Of a stretch of DNA of 64,000 nucleotides, positions 14,601 through 25,175 are shown one piece after another. The notes below the pieces were generated by a model. The model made no database searches, was not told where the DNA came from, and saw only the letters and a list, made by a program, of their open reading frames with translations. Source of the DNA: Phoenix dactylifera (lineage: Eukaryota; Streptophyta; Magnoliopsida; Arecales; Arecaceae); the NCBI RefSeq assembly GCF_009389715.1, contig NC_052392.1:38063410-38127409 (forward strand), written 5' to 3'. Within the stretch, counting starts at the first letter, position 1, and each line of letters begins with the position of its first letter. The position numbers were made by a program, and so were the translations under genes.

Positions 14601-17600
14601 CGGTTGAGAGATGCGATGATCCAAGCACGTGCAGTTGAGGAAGGTGAGGAAGTTCCTATTTTCCTTCCATGTCTATAACCAGCTACATCAATCGATCTAC
14701 TTGATCCCTTTGGACCGGCTATTGACTGAGCAAGGAATGAGATCGTTCTTGACTCACTTTCTTTGGTTCGATGGTCACCACTTGTCACAGTTGGGGGGCA
14801 TGGGATTGATCCATTGATGGGAACGATGGAGGGAGGAATAGGTGAGCTTCCAAAAATCTAGGTGTTGGGATCAGATGAGAGATAGATATGAGTTTCCATT
14901 AGCTGATTAGCTCCCATGGGAATGGGACCTACATGGGATAGCTTTGATTGAGGAGCTAGGCTTTTCTTCGCTGATGAATTGATTACATTATGTACTGATT
15001 ATCTTGACCAAAGTTGGTAAAATGCAACTTTTCGTACCTTAATTGGGAGGAATCCTTTTTTGTCTTCTTTTTTCCCACTTTATTGAAAAAAGAAAAATGC
15101 AGAAAATGGCTGTTTCTTTAAAAAGAATTGTGTAACTTATGCTTTTGATTCTTTGCAGCATGCTGCAAATCATTAGGGAATTTTATATTGAATAGACTCA
15201 TAACTGCAGTCGCCGAAAATTAAGGGAGATGAGCTTGTTTCTTCTCCATATATATTGGCACTTGCTGCCACAAATCTTCTCATATGTCCTTGAAAATACA
15301 TATGAGTTAGCAGATTACCCTGCCAAAGTAGTGTGGAGCCGCTTATTTTCCTTTGCTGTTCTCTTTGACCCTTAGATCCCCAATAGTGTTATCTCTTATC
15401 ATTTAAATAGAACTTTGCCAGTCATCATGGAAAAGAAGTTGCTGCCTCTATCAAAAAATCTTTTATTTTCCTCAGGGATGAGAAAGTGGTCACTCAAGCC
15501 ATTGAACTGAATGAGCAGCTTCATAAGGTGCTTTCTCAGCATGATACACTCCTTTCAGTTCGTGCTACTTCTGCTGCAGCTCCCTGTGTCAATGAAGAAG
15601 CCAAAGAGGAAGAGGATGTGGAACGTCTTTATCGGAGGTATGGTCATGTTTTTGTTTCATAATTATTGACCTCAAAATCAAAGAATAGAGCTCATTAATT
15701 ATATATTTTTTTGTCATTGCAAATATGACGTTTTCACACACAAAATCTTTACCACCTGAATATTTATTCTGGGTTCTGTAACTAGATCAAGAATGACTTG
15801 TTAGAAACTGCTCATGAAGCATAAATTACAGTCACTTGTTTGAGCTTATAACTAACGTATTATGGTGCACACAAACCAAGGTATGCTGAACCAACCGCAA
15901 TTTCAGGCAATTTCACAATGGCAATTTCAGGCTAGACCCCTCATATCTCTTGGTTGATTTTGGCCTTGTGATAAGTAATTTCACAATGTGTAAACCCATC
16001 CATTAAGGTTATAATTATCTCTTCCATATCATGATTAAGAAGTGCCTCATGGATTGAGTAGATAGTACAAATGCTAGAGTTCTGCTGACACAGCCATTGC
16101 TGTACCGCCTGTCCAGAGGATCTGACCGTCTTCATTCTCCCCAGGGGAATGGGGTGTTGGTGCCTCAACCAACAGGCTAATCAGCTGGAGGCACTAATAA
16201 ATGTTGTTAGTGCAAGCCAAGCTACAGCCTTTTAAGATAACATGATTAACTTTTAACATGTCCTTGCAACCCTTTAAGTTGCCAAGATCTGCTGTCAAAT
16301 TAGACAAAGGCAGAGTTCTCGTTGATTTTTACCCTTGTTCTAACTAGATTTAAACTAAAACATATCGATAATATGATTGAATAGTTTTTTTATGGGGAAC
16401 ATAAACAATGTATCAAAATGATTGAAACAAGAGATCTGGAAGAAAAAAGCTTGTAGCATGCAATATGAGAATTATATTTAGTGAAAAGAACTTCAGCAAT
16501 ATGATCATGGTTTGAAGTTCGTCCGGGACTTCAAATTGAGACCAATACATTTCTGATTTGGGCACGCAGATAACCTGGAAATAGAATTGATTTCAGAGTT
16601 TCATCTGAATTCAGCTCATGGAGCCAAAGTTATTGTGTGTATGTGTTTTTAATGCCATCATTGTTTCCTGTTTGTTCATTTCTTTGATTTTCAGGAAACA
16701 TTTTCTCTAAAAACTTAGATTTTGCAATTTTTAAGAAGATTGGAAGCATTCTAGCTATAAATTCATGGAGCTGAAATAGCAAATTCATGGAAAACCAAAT
16801 CATGTGAATTTGGTTATCATAGAGCTGAAATAGCAAATTCATGGAGCTGAAATAGCAAATCATGTCATACTTGTTTCTGTTGTCCTGTGTTTCTGATATC
16901 CATGAAATAGCAAAATAATATATTGCACTTGAACTGTGGTTTTCTCTTCTATTTTTTTAATGTTTCATTGTGAAAAGACTAGAACCGAATGCTGAAGCTC
17001 TGAAATAATATAATTATCTTAAATGCCATCTAAAACATATCACATTTTTTTGATATTTTCTGTATTAATTACCTTTTTAGGCCCTTCATAGTTTTCAAAT
17101 AATGAAAATGTTGAAAGCAGTATTGAAACTACCGATGCTGACAAACTACCTAAACCAAATCTTATTTGGTTCAGTTGAAAAGCTGAAATGAAAATGGAGT
17201 TTATGAACCTTTAGCGCAATTCAAACATTGTTAAACAACCTAAATTACTTGGTAGATAGATGCTCAATAATATTTGACTCATTAAAAGTCCAACACATTT
17301 TGGCCAAAATTTTGAATCATTAGTTGAATTATGTATTCTCATTTTAATGTTCGCCTATTGTAATCAAGGACCGCCGAACCGATACTAAAACCTTTAGCGG
17401 TTGGCGGTCAGTACGGTTTAGTACCAAACTGGAACCGGTACAACACTGGGCCCACAGTCAACTCGGTTCGAAACCAGGTTGACTCGGTGGAAACTCGGTT
17501 CACACCGAGTCGGCATCAAACCAGCCGGTTCTGGCCAGTTTCGGTTCGAAAAGGACCGATTCCGGCCAGTCCCTTTGTGGTTTCGGCCCCTACGGCCCAT

Positions 17601-20414
17601 CCAGTTTCGCACCTGGTCGGCTACGGGCCGGAACCGAATTGAAATGGCGAACCAACCTAGTTTCGCACTGGGTCGGCTACGAGCCGGAACCATATTAAAA
17701 TGGCGAATCGACCTAGTTTCGCATTAGGTCGACTCGGTACTGCTTGAACCGAGCGGTTCGGCCCGGTTCGGCAGACCTTGATTGTGATCATACTTGATGT
17801 GTGTTTCAGGTGCTTTGGAGTCGGCACATTATTGCTTGAACAAAAACCTGTTTAGTAGAGCACATGATTTGCACATTTTGGATTAAATTATTGCAAGCAC
17901 GGATAGCCCTTTAGGTTCATAGCAGTTCATTGGATAACCAAATTTTTGCATCCATTCTCATGCAAGACTGCAAGTGCATGATGCTGCAATTGTCTATATT
18001 GCGGATAAGATGAATATTTAATACTTCAATCAGTAAGCCTTATTTAACCTATTGAGGTTAGATTAATAAATCTTGTTTAGTACACCAAAGTCTGAAGATG
18101 TTTTATGGCTTGCTCTTTACAAAATGTGGACCTTCAATAAATTGGGGCATGTGTCTATTCAGTATATATTAATGTAAAGCTGGATAAGACTTCTTTTAAG
18201 AGAATTTGGGGATCAGATGTAGGATGATTTGCCCTAGAGATGCACTTAAAAGCATCCTTTTCCACCTGCAGCTCTCCCCCACCCTTGTATTCTCAATGCG
18301 GTACCATGGTTTGCCCAACCAAATCCTCTCTCACTATTCCTTCATTGACAGCCCTCTTCTTGCTCCCTCATGTCCCACCACCTCTCTCTCACTTCAAATT
18401 CTGGCAACTAGCATGACTAAACTATTCGACAACAATAATTGATGAAGCTGATAATGTCCCCATAGAGCATTGACACTTACTGGTTTACTCCATTGTACCA
18501 ATGTCAACACAACATGGGTACAGGTGTGGATCTAAGTCTGACATGTTGCTGAGCTTTTGGACATGACACTTAGAGAATCTGAGAAGCTGGTATGGGAAGG
18601 TAGAGAAGGGAGTAGTGGAATTGAAAGAAATTAGAGAGAGAGAGAGAGAGGTGCAAGGAATGGGTTGTCACAGTGGAGGTGGACTGGGTTGGGTGGATAG
18701 CACCTGCACCTTTACGTTGGGTAGAGGATATTGGTGGTAGACAGAAGACCATTCAATTGCTTCAGGCATGCATATGTTTGTTTGTGTCTGTTTGATGGAT
18801 GGTTATGATCCCATCATAAGGGCCTATTAATCAAAAAAAATTTCATTGAAACCAATATTGATGATGGCCATTTTAATTTTTAGTCCTTGCCCTATGTAGA
18901 AAGACAAAGAACAGGTATGCATAAAACAAGCATAGGTGCATATATAATATGCATACAAATGTATATAAAGAAGGCACTAGTGTGTACAGAGGACTAAAAT
19001 GAAATATAATAGGTCCCTACAAGATCAGGTGATGTACAGTGTGTCCATGTATCCGTGCCCATAAGTCTACATATCCTAAGATTGGGGGATAAGATGGATC
19101 CCCCTCCTGGGTACACCCAACTCCTATACTTGAACCCATATAACACAGTCCATGGTCAACCCACCAAGTTGGCAAGTTGGAGCTTTACCACTGGTAACCC
19201 CTTCTTATGGTGCTCCACCATTTGGATCCTACTGCCATAATGTAGTAGAGAAGCATGCCCCTGCCATCTCAAACTTGGAGATTCTAGTGGTTGAAGCAGC
19301 AGAAAATCTAAATGGGTATGAATTAGAGAAGTGGGGTACTGTAGTGTTGATCGAATTTATTTGTTTCATTCATCAACATTCTTTTGGTTGTGGGGCATGA
19401 GTCAGCATCTCAAGATAGAGGATTTGATGGATTGTGTTTATTTTAATTAAATAGCGGAATGGCAGTAACTTCTGCTAACATTTAGACTCCGGTGCATGTT
19501 GTAGAGCATTTGGCCGTTCACACAATATGGAGCCAAATCCTTTCAGAGTCACCCTAGTTCTAAACAACACCACCACCCACCCCCCCAAGCACTCCTTTCA
19601 TCGATCATGCGCATGTGCAATATTCCAGCAATATTCATAGCTTTAAATTAGAAAACACTCAAACAAGTTCTCTAGTTGGGCCAACTATGATAAGAGGAGC
19701 TGCAATCCTAAAGTAAAAAAGGCAATGCAACATCTAGGAATGAATAATGCTTGCCTGCATGCGGTGCTGGCATGGGTGTGCATGTGGATGTGCATCAAGA
19801 CGTGTATACGTGTGAATGGAGTTATGCATTTATGCATTGCTCCAATTTCTTAATTAATTTTATTTAAATGTGTGGGCATTTACTTCTCACTGCTGGATGC
19901 ACATTCTCTGAGCAATGCAACAAGGCTTTATACTGCTAGCTGAAAAGGCTATTTTGCAGAGAGTATAGATATGGGGGGTCCATTTGGATTCATGGATTCA
20001 AAAGTATTGATATGCTTGAGGTTTATGCTGATTTTTCCATATAATGTACTATTTGTCTACTAAATGCACAGAATACGAAAAGGAAAAGCATGCGCTGAGG
20101 ACCATTCAGATGGCTCCATTGGCTCTTTCAGATCTATTCCAAAGGAAAAGATGCAGAGACCACTTATACGGCCACTCTGCATACAGCCATCTGATCCTGA
20201 CAATAAGCCAAGACCTGTATGCATACAATCAGATCCCGAGACTACACCGCCAGCAGTCTCCATACCACCTCCACCCGCCAAGCACTTGGAGAGGGAGAGA
20301 TTCTTCAAGGAAAAGATGGATGGTTCGGGTTTAACAGGTCATATGAGAGGGTTATCGCTGCACAGCTGTACTGGTAGTAGCTCTCAGAGTGGCAGCACTG
20401 ATTTTAGTGAATGA
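3370..20414 (+). CDS. TOL: TOM1-like (TOL) VHS-GAT domain protein
   Basis: TOL proteins act as plant ESCRT-0 substitutes: they bind ubiquitinated cargo at the plasma membrane and early endosomes and pass it to ESCRT-I for vacuolar degradation. Nine coding exons join in frame: 3370-3482, 4276-4354, 6792-6890, 7009-7122, 9128-9285, 12546-12621, 12932-13017, 15476-15637, 20072-20414, giving 409 aa. Residues about 5-136 are the VHS domain ([55 protein letters not shown]). Residues about 187-270 are the GAT helical bundle ([32 protein letters not shown]). An acidic stretch ([15 protein letters not shown]) and a proline-rich, serine-rich tail ending [10 protein letters not shown] follow. It resembles the short Arabidopsis TOL3/4/5 type more than TOL1/2, which carry an N-terminal extension. 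The ATG is preceded by an in-frame stop; a second Met (residue 5) is an alternative. The last intron is 4.4 kb. Confidence 0.93.
10438..10614. mobile_element. hAT-type MITE, copy 1 (GTACC family)
   Basis: This 177-bp element lies in a TOL intron. It begins CATGGTTCTAAGTACT and its other end, reverse-complemented, begins CAAGTATCTAAGTATC. It is flanked by 8-bp direct repeats, gctcaatg (10430-10437) and gctcaatc (10615-10622), with one mismatch. The interior has diverged GGTAC and GTACT motifs. Eight-base duplications are the hAT superfamily signature. It shares end structure with copies at 17365, 37182, 52871 and 54618. Confidence 0.7.
11151..11183. repeat. Homopolymer T then G tract
   Basis: About 13 T followed by 20 G in a TOL intron. 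It is a simple-sequence tract with no other structure around it that I can name. Confidence 0.9.
11578..11621. repeat. (TA)n microsatellite
   Basis: An uninterrupted TA dinucleotide tract of about 44 bp lies in the intron between the fifth and sixth coding exons of TOL. Confidence 0.95.
14245..14990. other. Possible mitochondrial DNA insertion (NUMT)
   Basis: Inside a TOL intron the composition changes abruptly from AT-rich to balanced. The text has the patchy, non-coding, near-50% GC look of plant mitochondrial intergenic DNA, with a short tandem repeat at its left edge. I could not recognise a mitochondrial gene in it, so this rests on composition and pattern only. Confidence 0.4.
14276..14341. 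repeat. Tandem repeat, 33 bp x 2
   Basis: Two adjacent 33-bp copies (gccacctatctaccccaatc core) differ at one position. They mark the left edge of the compositionally distinct block in the TOL intron. Confidence 0.9.
16768..16860. repeat. Short tandem/dispersed repeat, about 22 bp
   Basis: The unit gagctgaaatagcaaattca occurs at 16768, 16822 and, shortened, 16844; the last two are directly adjacent. It lies in the last TOL intron. Confidence 0.85.
17365..17780. mobile_element. hAT-type MITE, copy 2 (GTACC family)
   Basis: This 416-bp GC-rich element lies in the last TOL intron. Its ends are CAAGGACCGCCGAACC and, reverse-complemented, CAAGGTCTGCCGAACC. The flanking 8-bp repeats are attgtaat (17357-17364) and attgtgat (17781-17788). 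The interior is made of CGGTTC, GGTTCGG and CCGGAACC motifs, so this copy is a C-G-G-T-T-C variant of the GTACCGG-rich copies at 37182 and 52871. The open frames across it come from the repeats, not from a gene. Confidence 0.8.
18632..18650. repeat. (AG)n microsatellite
   Basis: A pure AG tract of about 19 bp in the last TOL intron. Confidence 0.9.
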
Positions 20415-21917
20415 GATATTTTTGGTTTCTGAGATGGATATTAACAGCAGCTGGAGGACCATGTGAGAGGCTATCTTCTCAGATATATTTGGTGTCTAAC
20501 TCTTTTCTTCTTCTTTAAATTTGTTTTACTCTTGAGGTTAGACCTGTTTATTGTTGTTCAGGCTGATGTTTTTGTTTTTAGTCTTGCTCAATTTTCACTG
20601 GTTTGAGCTAGTGGGATTGAAGGAGTGGTGTTTATAGATAAAGGGGAAAAAATCTCATTACTCGTGTCTCTCAGTACCTGACCTCATTTTTGAGGCTTGC
20701 TGCAGGACTGGTTTCATGATGTAAAATGAACTCCAAAGCTTCATGACACTGAATAGAATAATAGATGGCATGTTGATTTGTAGCTGAATCTGGATTTGGG
20801 TCTAAGTTTCTTACTCAAGAGAGACAATGGATGGGTCAAGGGATCCAATGGATACTGTTGCTTGGTTCAGGTGATATGATTGTGGTCGCGACAAAATGAA
20901 GCACGGTCATATGAAATCCTGAGAGTGTACGCTAGTTTACTGCATGCTATTAATTGTGGTGTTGGATGCAATGTCGCCATCACCAAGTATGCATTTGGTT
21001 ATGCATTTAGTCTTACCAAATGCATATACGATGGGTCTTTAAGTCGCTGGCATAAGTTAACAATGGCGATATTGCAAAATATCAGTTTATTTATCATTCT
21101 CGTCAGAGAAACAGCAAATACGTGGGAGTGGTTGTGGATGGCAATTGGCAATAGCCGTAGAAGGATCCACGGTAGATTCTCTTAAAACTGTTTTGGTGCT
21201 TCATTAACCAACCTGTGCGTAACAATGTATGCATGGGAAGACTCGGAAGAGAGGGAATGGACCAAGGAAATCTGGGGAATCTAAGGAGCCGCCGATTGCA
21301 GTATCTTGATCCATTAGGAATGTGGAAGAGCACGCTTTTGCTGGATTTTTGTAATCGCAGCTTCTAGCTCTTGGGGATTGACAACCAATTGCAGCCGAGC
21401 TGGTTACCCTCTCACCATCATGGGAACATGACACATGGATACGTCTAAACGGGCCCTTATTATAAGATAATAGCCAACTCAAATTGTTATTCCAATGGTC
21501 AAAATTTGGGTTGTGAGGGTTCAGAAGCAGAATAAGCCATACATAAAGATAAAAAATCTGTTGTGTTTGTCATTGGATTAACAGAATGTGATAAATGCAT
21601 CCCAAGCCACAGTTAAGGGTTACCCTTTTAGAGGGAGATATACCAAGCACAAGGTTTCCTTCCAAAGATTCAGGTGAAAGATGGAATGTGATGTGAATCC
21701 AAGACATAACAAAAAGGAATGAAATTATGGTAAATGAAGAATGAGAACAGTGCAAGAGCCATGATGTGAGAAAAATAACTCAACGAGAGGATAGTTATTT
21801 GACAATGAGATCCATCCAAATCTTCAATCTGAGTTGTTAGCATGTGGCAGGCGAGAATTTGCCATCTGTCACAGATATTTGATTTACAAGAATATTAAAC
21901 AGGCAAGCTATATGTTA
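20415..21917 (+). other. TOL 3' UTR and intergenic DNA
   Basis: The first few hundred bases after the TOL stop are T-rich and probably 3' UTR; I could not fix a polyadenylation site. Beyond about 20900 there are only short unsupported open frames on both strands and no recognisable repeat. Confidence 0.5.
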
Positions 21918-22633
21918 TGTGAGGACCTATAAGAGCATGTGTTTAGTCCTGCACCCACTCTTGACCACAGGGCGTATCCTGAGTGGTGGGCCGCGTAGGC
22001 AGCCACCTAGTCAGCCGCCCCGTTGGCCTCTCTGAGTACATGCTTGGCCTCGAAGGCCACACCATCCCTTACCATCACCTCAATATCCCGGATTAGGAGG
22101 TGGTCTGTGCTCTCACCACTCGGACCCCTCTAAATCCACCCAATGACCGTAGCCGAATCGCCCTCCAGGATGATCAAGCCGGCCCGCAACACTTGCCGCA
22201 CATGGCGAAGACCGGCCCAGGCCGCTCGCAACTCCGCCCTCGGAACTGATATGTCGAACAACTAGCAGCCGCCCACTACCACTACCTTGGAGTGAGGGTC
22301 CCGTATAACAAACTCTGCCCTGCCTCGCGTACCTCCATCCGCCTAGCTATTTTGGATAAGGTCCTAAATTGTTACAATTGATATCAGAGCGAACTCGGCC
22401 CATAGCTTATGTAGATTAGGAAACACTATAGTACAGGTTCATAGAAGTTGACCATAGGCCGGTTGTAGTGCTTTTTATTAGATTTGAATGGATTTAAACT
22501 CTTAGCTTGATAAATATGTTAATGCTTGAACGAGAGGTGTATGTGAGGACCGTGTGGGTATGTGTTTAATTCCGCATCAGTTATTTAGCGAGAAAATTTT
22601 GGATCCATTTTGGTAAGGTCTTAGGTTGTTATA
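21918..22633 (+). mobile_element. TRIM-type LTR element, copy 1 (interrupted)
   Basis: The left LTR (21918-22376) starts TGTGAGGACC and ends TTGTTACA but is split by a LINE fragment. It is followed by a primer-binding site at 22379-22390 (tgatatcagagc), one mismatch from the initiator-Met tRNA complement. About 150 bp of non-coding interior end in a purine-rich tract (gaacgagagg) before a shortened right LTR (22542-22633, TGTGAGGACC to TTGTTATA). The flanks tgtta and tgttt look like a 5-bp target duplication with one change. The family matches the two complete copies at 29960 and 30595. Confidence 0.72.
21960..22345 (-). mobile_element. Decayed LINE RNase H fragment inside an LTR
   Basis: The minus strand from about 22325 reads as a broken RNase H-like domain: FVIRDPHSKVVVVGG, then PRAELRAAWAGLRHVRQVL, then LEGDSATVIGWI, then HLLIRDIEVMVRDG, then HVLREANGAAD, with internal stops. 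This is the C-terminal part of the LINE family seen intact at 48979-51456. It sits inside the left LTR of the TRIM at 21918. No poly-A tail or target duplication is clear. Confidence 0.8.
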
Positions 22634-23207
22634 TGTTTAGCTCAAAAAAACATCTTGCTGCGAGCAAAGACTATATGTGAGATGAAGAATACTTCCCCAT
22701 ATCATTTAACAATAAAAAAATATGATGCAGTTGAACTTGTGAAGGCCCCAAGGGCAGGCCAAAATTAAATTGTGGCGGGAGTGCTTGCTCTGGCGGGAAG
22801 GAGGGAGGGAGTCTTCGAGGCTCTGCCGCTCTGGGGCTTGACCTCGGCTGTGGTGGTGAAATTTGGATCAAAATGAACATTTGCTGGGGTCTGGGTTTGA
22901 AAGCTTCGAGTTTCGGAACGGAACATATATCCTTACAAAAATAATTTCTATATTTATTCTTTAGAAATTATTTTATATATATATATATATATGTACTTAA
23001 AATGTCCTGTATTTACACAAATTTTTTTATTACATTTTTAACTAATGTACTACTAAATAATTTTTAAGTTCAAAGTAGCCTTATTTTCTTTTACAATAAT
23101 ATCCTTGAAAATTTTATATAAAAATATATTTTTTCCGATATAAATTAAATATTAATTTTTTTCAAGGATATATATGGAATTCGACTTGGCATATGAAGGC
23201 AAATGAA
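22634..23207. other. Intergenic AT-rich DNA
   Basis: No gene was recognised. There is a TA-rich tract near 22977-22995 and long A/T stretches up to the left end of the Mutator-like element. Confidence 0.6.
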
Positions 23208-24084
23208 GGGGTAGTTCTATATACACCCCCCCTATTGCTCAGGACACCTCCCAAAAACCAAAAAAAAATACCCAAACTAACCTTTAGTGTAATTACCATA
23301 TTGCCCTTGAAATTTTCTCAGTACACCCCCCCTTCCTCCTCCTCCGTTTCGTTTTGAAAAGAAAAAAAAAAACACCCCTCAAACCCCCCTTAAACCCCTC
23401 GATCCATTTACATCGTTTAGGCGATCTTTGAAGGAGATTTAAGCCCCATTCGAAGCATGGACAAGCAACTAGTGATTTAGGACGAAGAATCGGCCGCAAA
23501 GGTACGTGTTCCACCTTGTTTCGAAATTTTTTTTTTCACGGTTCGTGCTCCGTTCGGCACTGGATCGCCGAACAAAAGGCTTCTGTTCGGCTGAACAGTG
23601 CCGAACAGAAGCCTTCTGTTCGGCAACCCTCAACCGAACTCTTCTGTTCGGCTGCACAGTGCCGAACAGAAGGCTTCTGTCCGGCACTGTGCAGCCGAAC
23701 AGAATGCCGGCGACGAGAGGGAGAAGGGGGAACGGGGGGGTTTTGGGCGTTGGCGAGGTGCTTTGGGCGGAACAGTTCAAAGGGAGACGGAGGGGGTTTG
23801 GCCGCCGGCGAGGTGCTTGAGGCGAGGTTTTTTGGGCGGAAGGGAGAAGCCGGCGGGTGTTTTGGAGGGGAAGAGCGGGGTGGGGGGGGGTTTGGGGGGT
23901 GTAGAGAGCAATTTAGGTGAGGGGGTGGGGAGGGTGGGGGTAATTTAGGAATTTTTAATTTTTTAGGGGTGTCCTTAGCAAATGGGGGGGGGGGGGGGGG
24001 GGGGGGGTGTAGAGAGTATTTAATTTTTTTTTAATTTTTGGGGGGTGTCCTGAGCAATAGGGGGGGTGTATATAGAACCACCCC
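23208..24084. mobile_element. Mutator-like non-autonomous DNA transposon
   Basis: Terminal inverted repeats of 50 bp (23208-23257 and 24035-24084) match at about 48 of 50 positions and begin GGGGTRGTTCTATATACACC. The flanks share aaatgaa, extendable to aaatgaagg (9 bp) if the left end is shortened by two G. A 9-bp duplication would fit Mutator-like elements; 7-8 bp would leave hAT or another family open. The interior has nested hairpins (perfect 13-bp arms at 23579-23591/23600-23612 and 22-bp arms at 23642-23663/23683-23704), G-rich DNA, and partial repeats of the right end near 23963-24020 including a 24-G run. No transposase is encoded; the overlapping open frames follow the repeats. Confidence 0.75.
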
Positions 24085-24139
24085 AAATGAAGGGAGGTTC
24101 GCCTTGCAAGCGGCGGCGAGCGAACAAGGAGGGAGTTTT

Positions 24140-24190
24140 GTCCCACATCGGCTGCGCGTGAAAGGGGAAGACCGAGCAGCGGCTACAAAA
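24140..24190 (+). promoter_or_regulatory. U2 snRNA promoter (USE plus TATA-like box)
   Basis: GTCCCACATCG at 24140-24150 matches the plant snRNA Upstream Sequence Element consensus RTCCCACATCG exactly. A TATA-like ctacaaaa follows at 24183-24190, 32 bp later and about 28-35 bp before the RNA start. In plants that longer USE-TATA spacing is the arrangement of RNA polymerase II snRNA genes. The TATA-like box is weak. Confidence 0.9.
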
Positions 24191-24217
24191 GAAGCGGCAC
24201 GGGACACGATGAAGCTC

Positions 24218-24416
24218 ATACCTTTCTCGGCCTTTTGGCTAAGATCAAGTGTAGTATCTGTTCTTATCAGTTTAATATCTGATACGTGGGCCATCGGCCC
24301 ACTATGATATTAAATTAATTTTTCGTGGGGGAGGGCCCGCCACGGTGGCTTGCCACTGGGGCCCTCGCGCGTCGCCCATGCGTTGCACTGCTGCATGGGC
24401 CTGGCGCACCCCTACC
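24218..24416 (+). ncRNA. U2: U2 spliceosomal snRNA
   Basis: U2 snRNA pairs with the intron branch site in the spliceosome. The RNA starts ATACCTTTCTCGGCCTTTTG, the near-invariant U2 5' end. The branch-site recognition sequence GTAGTA is at 24251-24256. The stem-loop IIa/IIb region (tgggccatcggccca) comes next, then a U-rich Sm-type site (AATTTTT, about 24317-24323), then the GC-rich stem-loops III and IV ending in ctggcgcacccctacc. Its length of about 199 nt agrees with plant U2 (around 196 nt). With a perfect USE upstream the copy may be active. I did not find a convincing plant 3' box (CA-N-AGTNNAA) downstream. A recent pseudogene cannot be excluded. Confidence 0.94.
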
Positions 24417-25140
24417 AAAACACGATTTAAATATTTTTTTATTTCTGGTATTGGGGAAGAGTCTGTTGAAAAATATTTTATTTAGAATCTCAATTGAGCG
24501 CTGCTTTTTATATGGTGGAAAATGGCTTTGGGATAAGTTGTCAAGATGTTTCGATATTTTCTATCATGGGTAAATAAAATAAAACGAGCTTGGCAAAACT
24601 TTTCTTTTATGGATAAAAACTAAATAATAACTTACCTATGAATATATTAGTCAATAAAAAGTTGATTAAATTTTTCATGATATTTATCCAAAAAAATGGG
24701 CTCTTAATGTGGGACAAAAAATTATAAAACTTGAAAAACTAATGGATGCCTATTATCATCTCTTTCTATAGAAAAGCTTAAAAGAGAAGGGTAATTAATA
24801 AAATGTGAGTATTATAGTTTATTTTTATCACTTAAAAAATGACCAAGATAATCAAATCATAATATCCATGAAACATGTTCTTTTGCACGCGTGAAATGTT
24901 AATTTGATTTGTTATCTGATAAAGGTGCCAACTGATGGAGCTAATATGGATTACAAGAAAATTGGGTTTGACTTCTAAATTCTGATCCCTATAGACATGT
25001 AAAGGAAGAGCAAAAGTGAAGTGAGTGCGAATTTTTTATTTATCACTTACAAAATGGATGGATTATCAATAATATGAACTGATTTGATCAATTTTGATAG
25101 ATCAAATTTGAAAAAGATAAGATTGTGTGTGTGTGTGTGT

Positions 25141-25175
<35 letters not shown>

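Noticed and set aside
20044..20308. Open frames overlapping the last TOL exon in other frames and on the minus strand
   Set aside because: They are shadows of the 20072-20414 exon, whose frame continues the TOL protein from the preceding exon.
23506..23948. Overlapping open frames of 100-134 codons on both strands
   Set aside because: They are translations of the palindromic and G-rich interior of the Mutator-like element, with repeated wording such as CTVPNR, and have no start or splice support.
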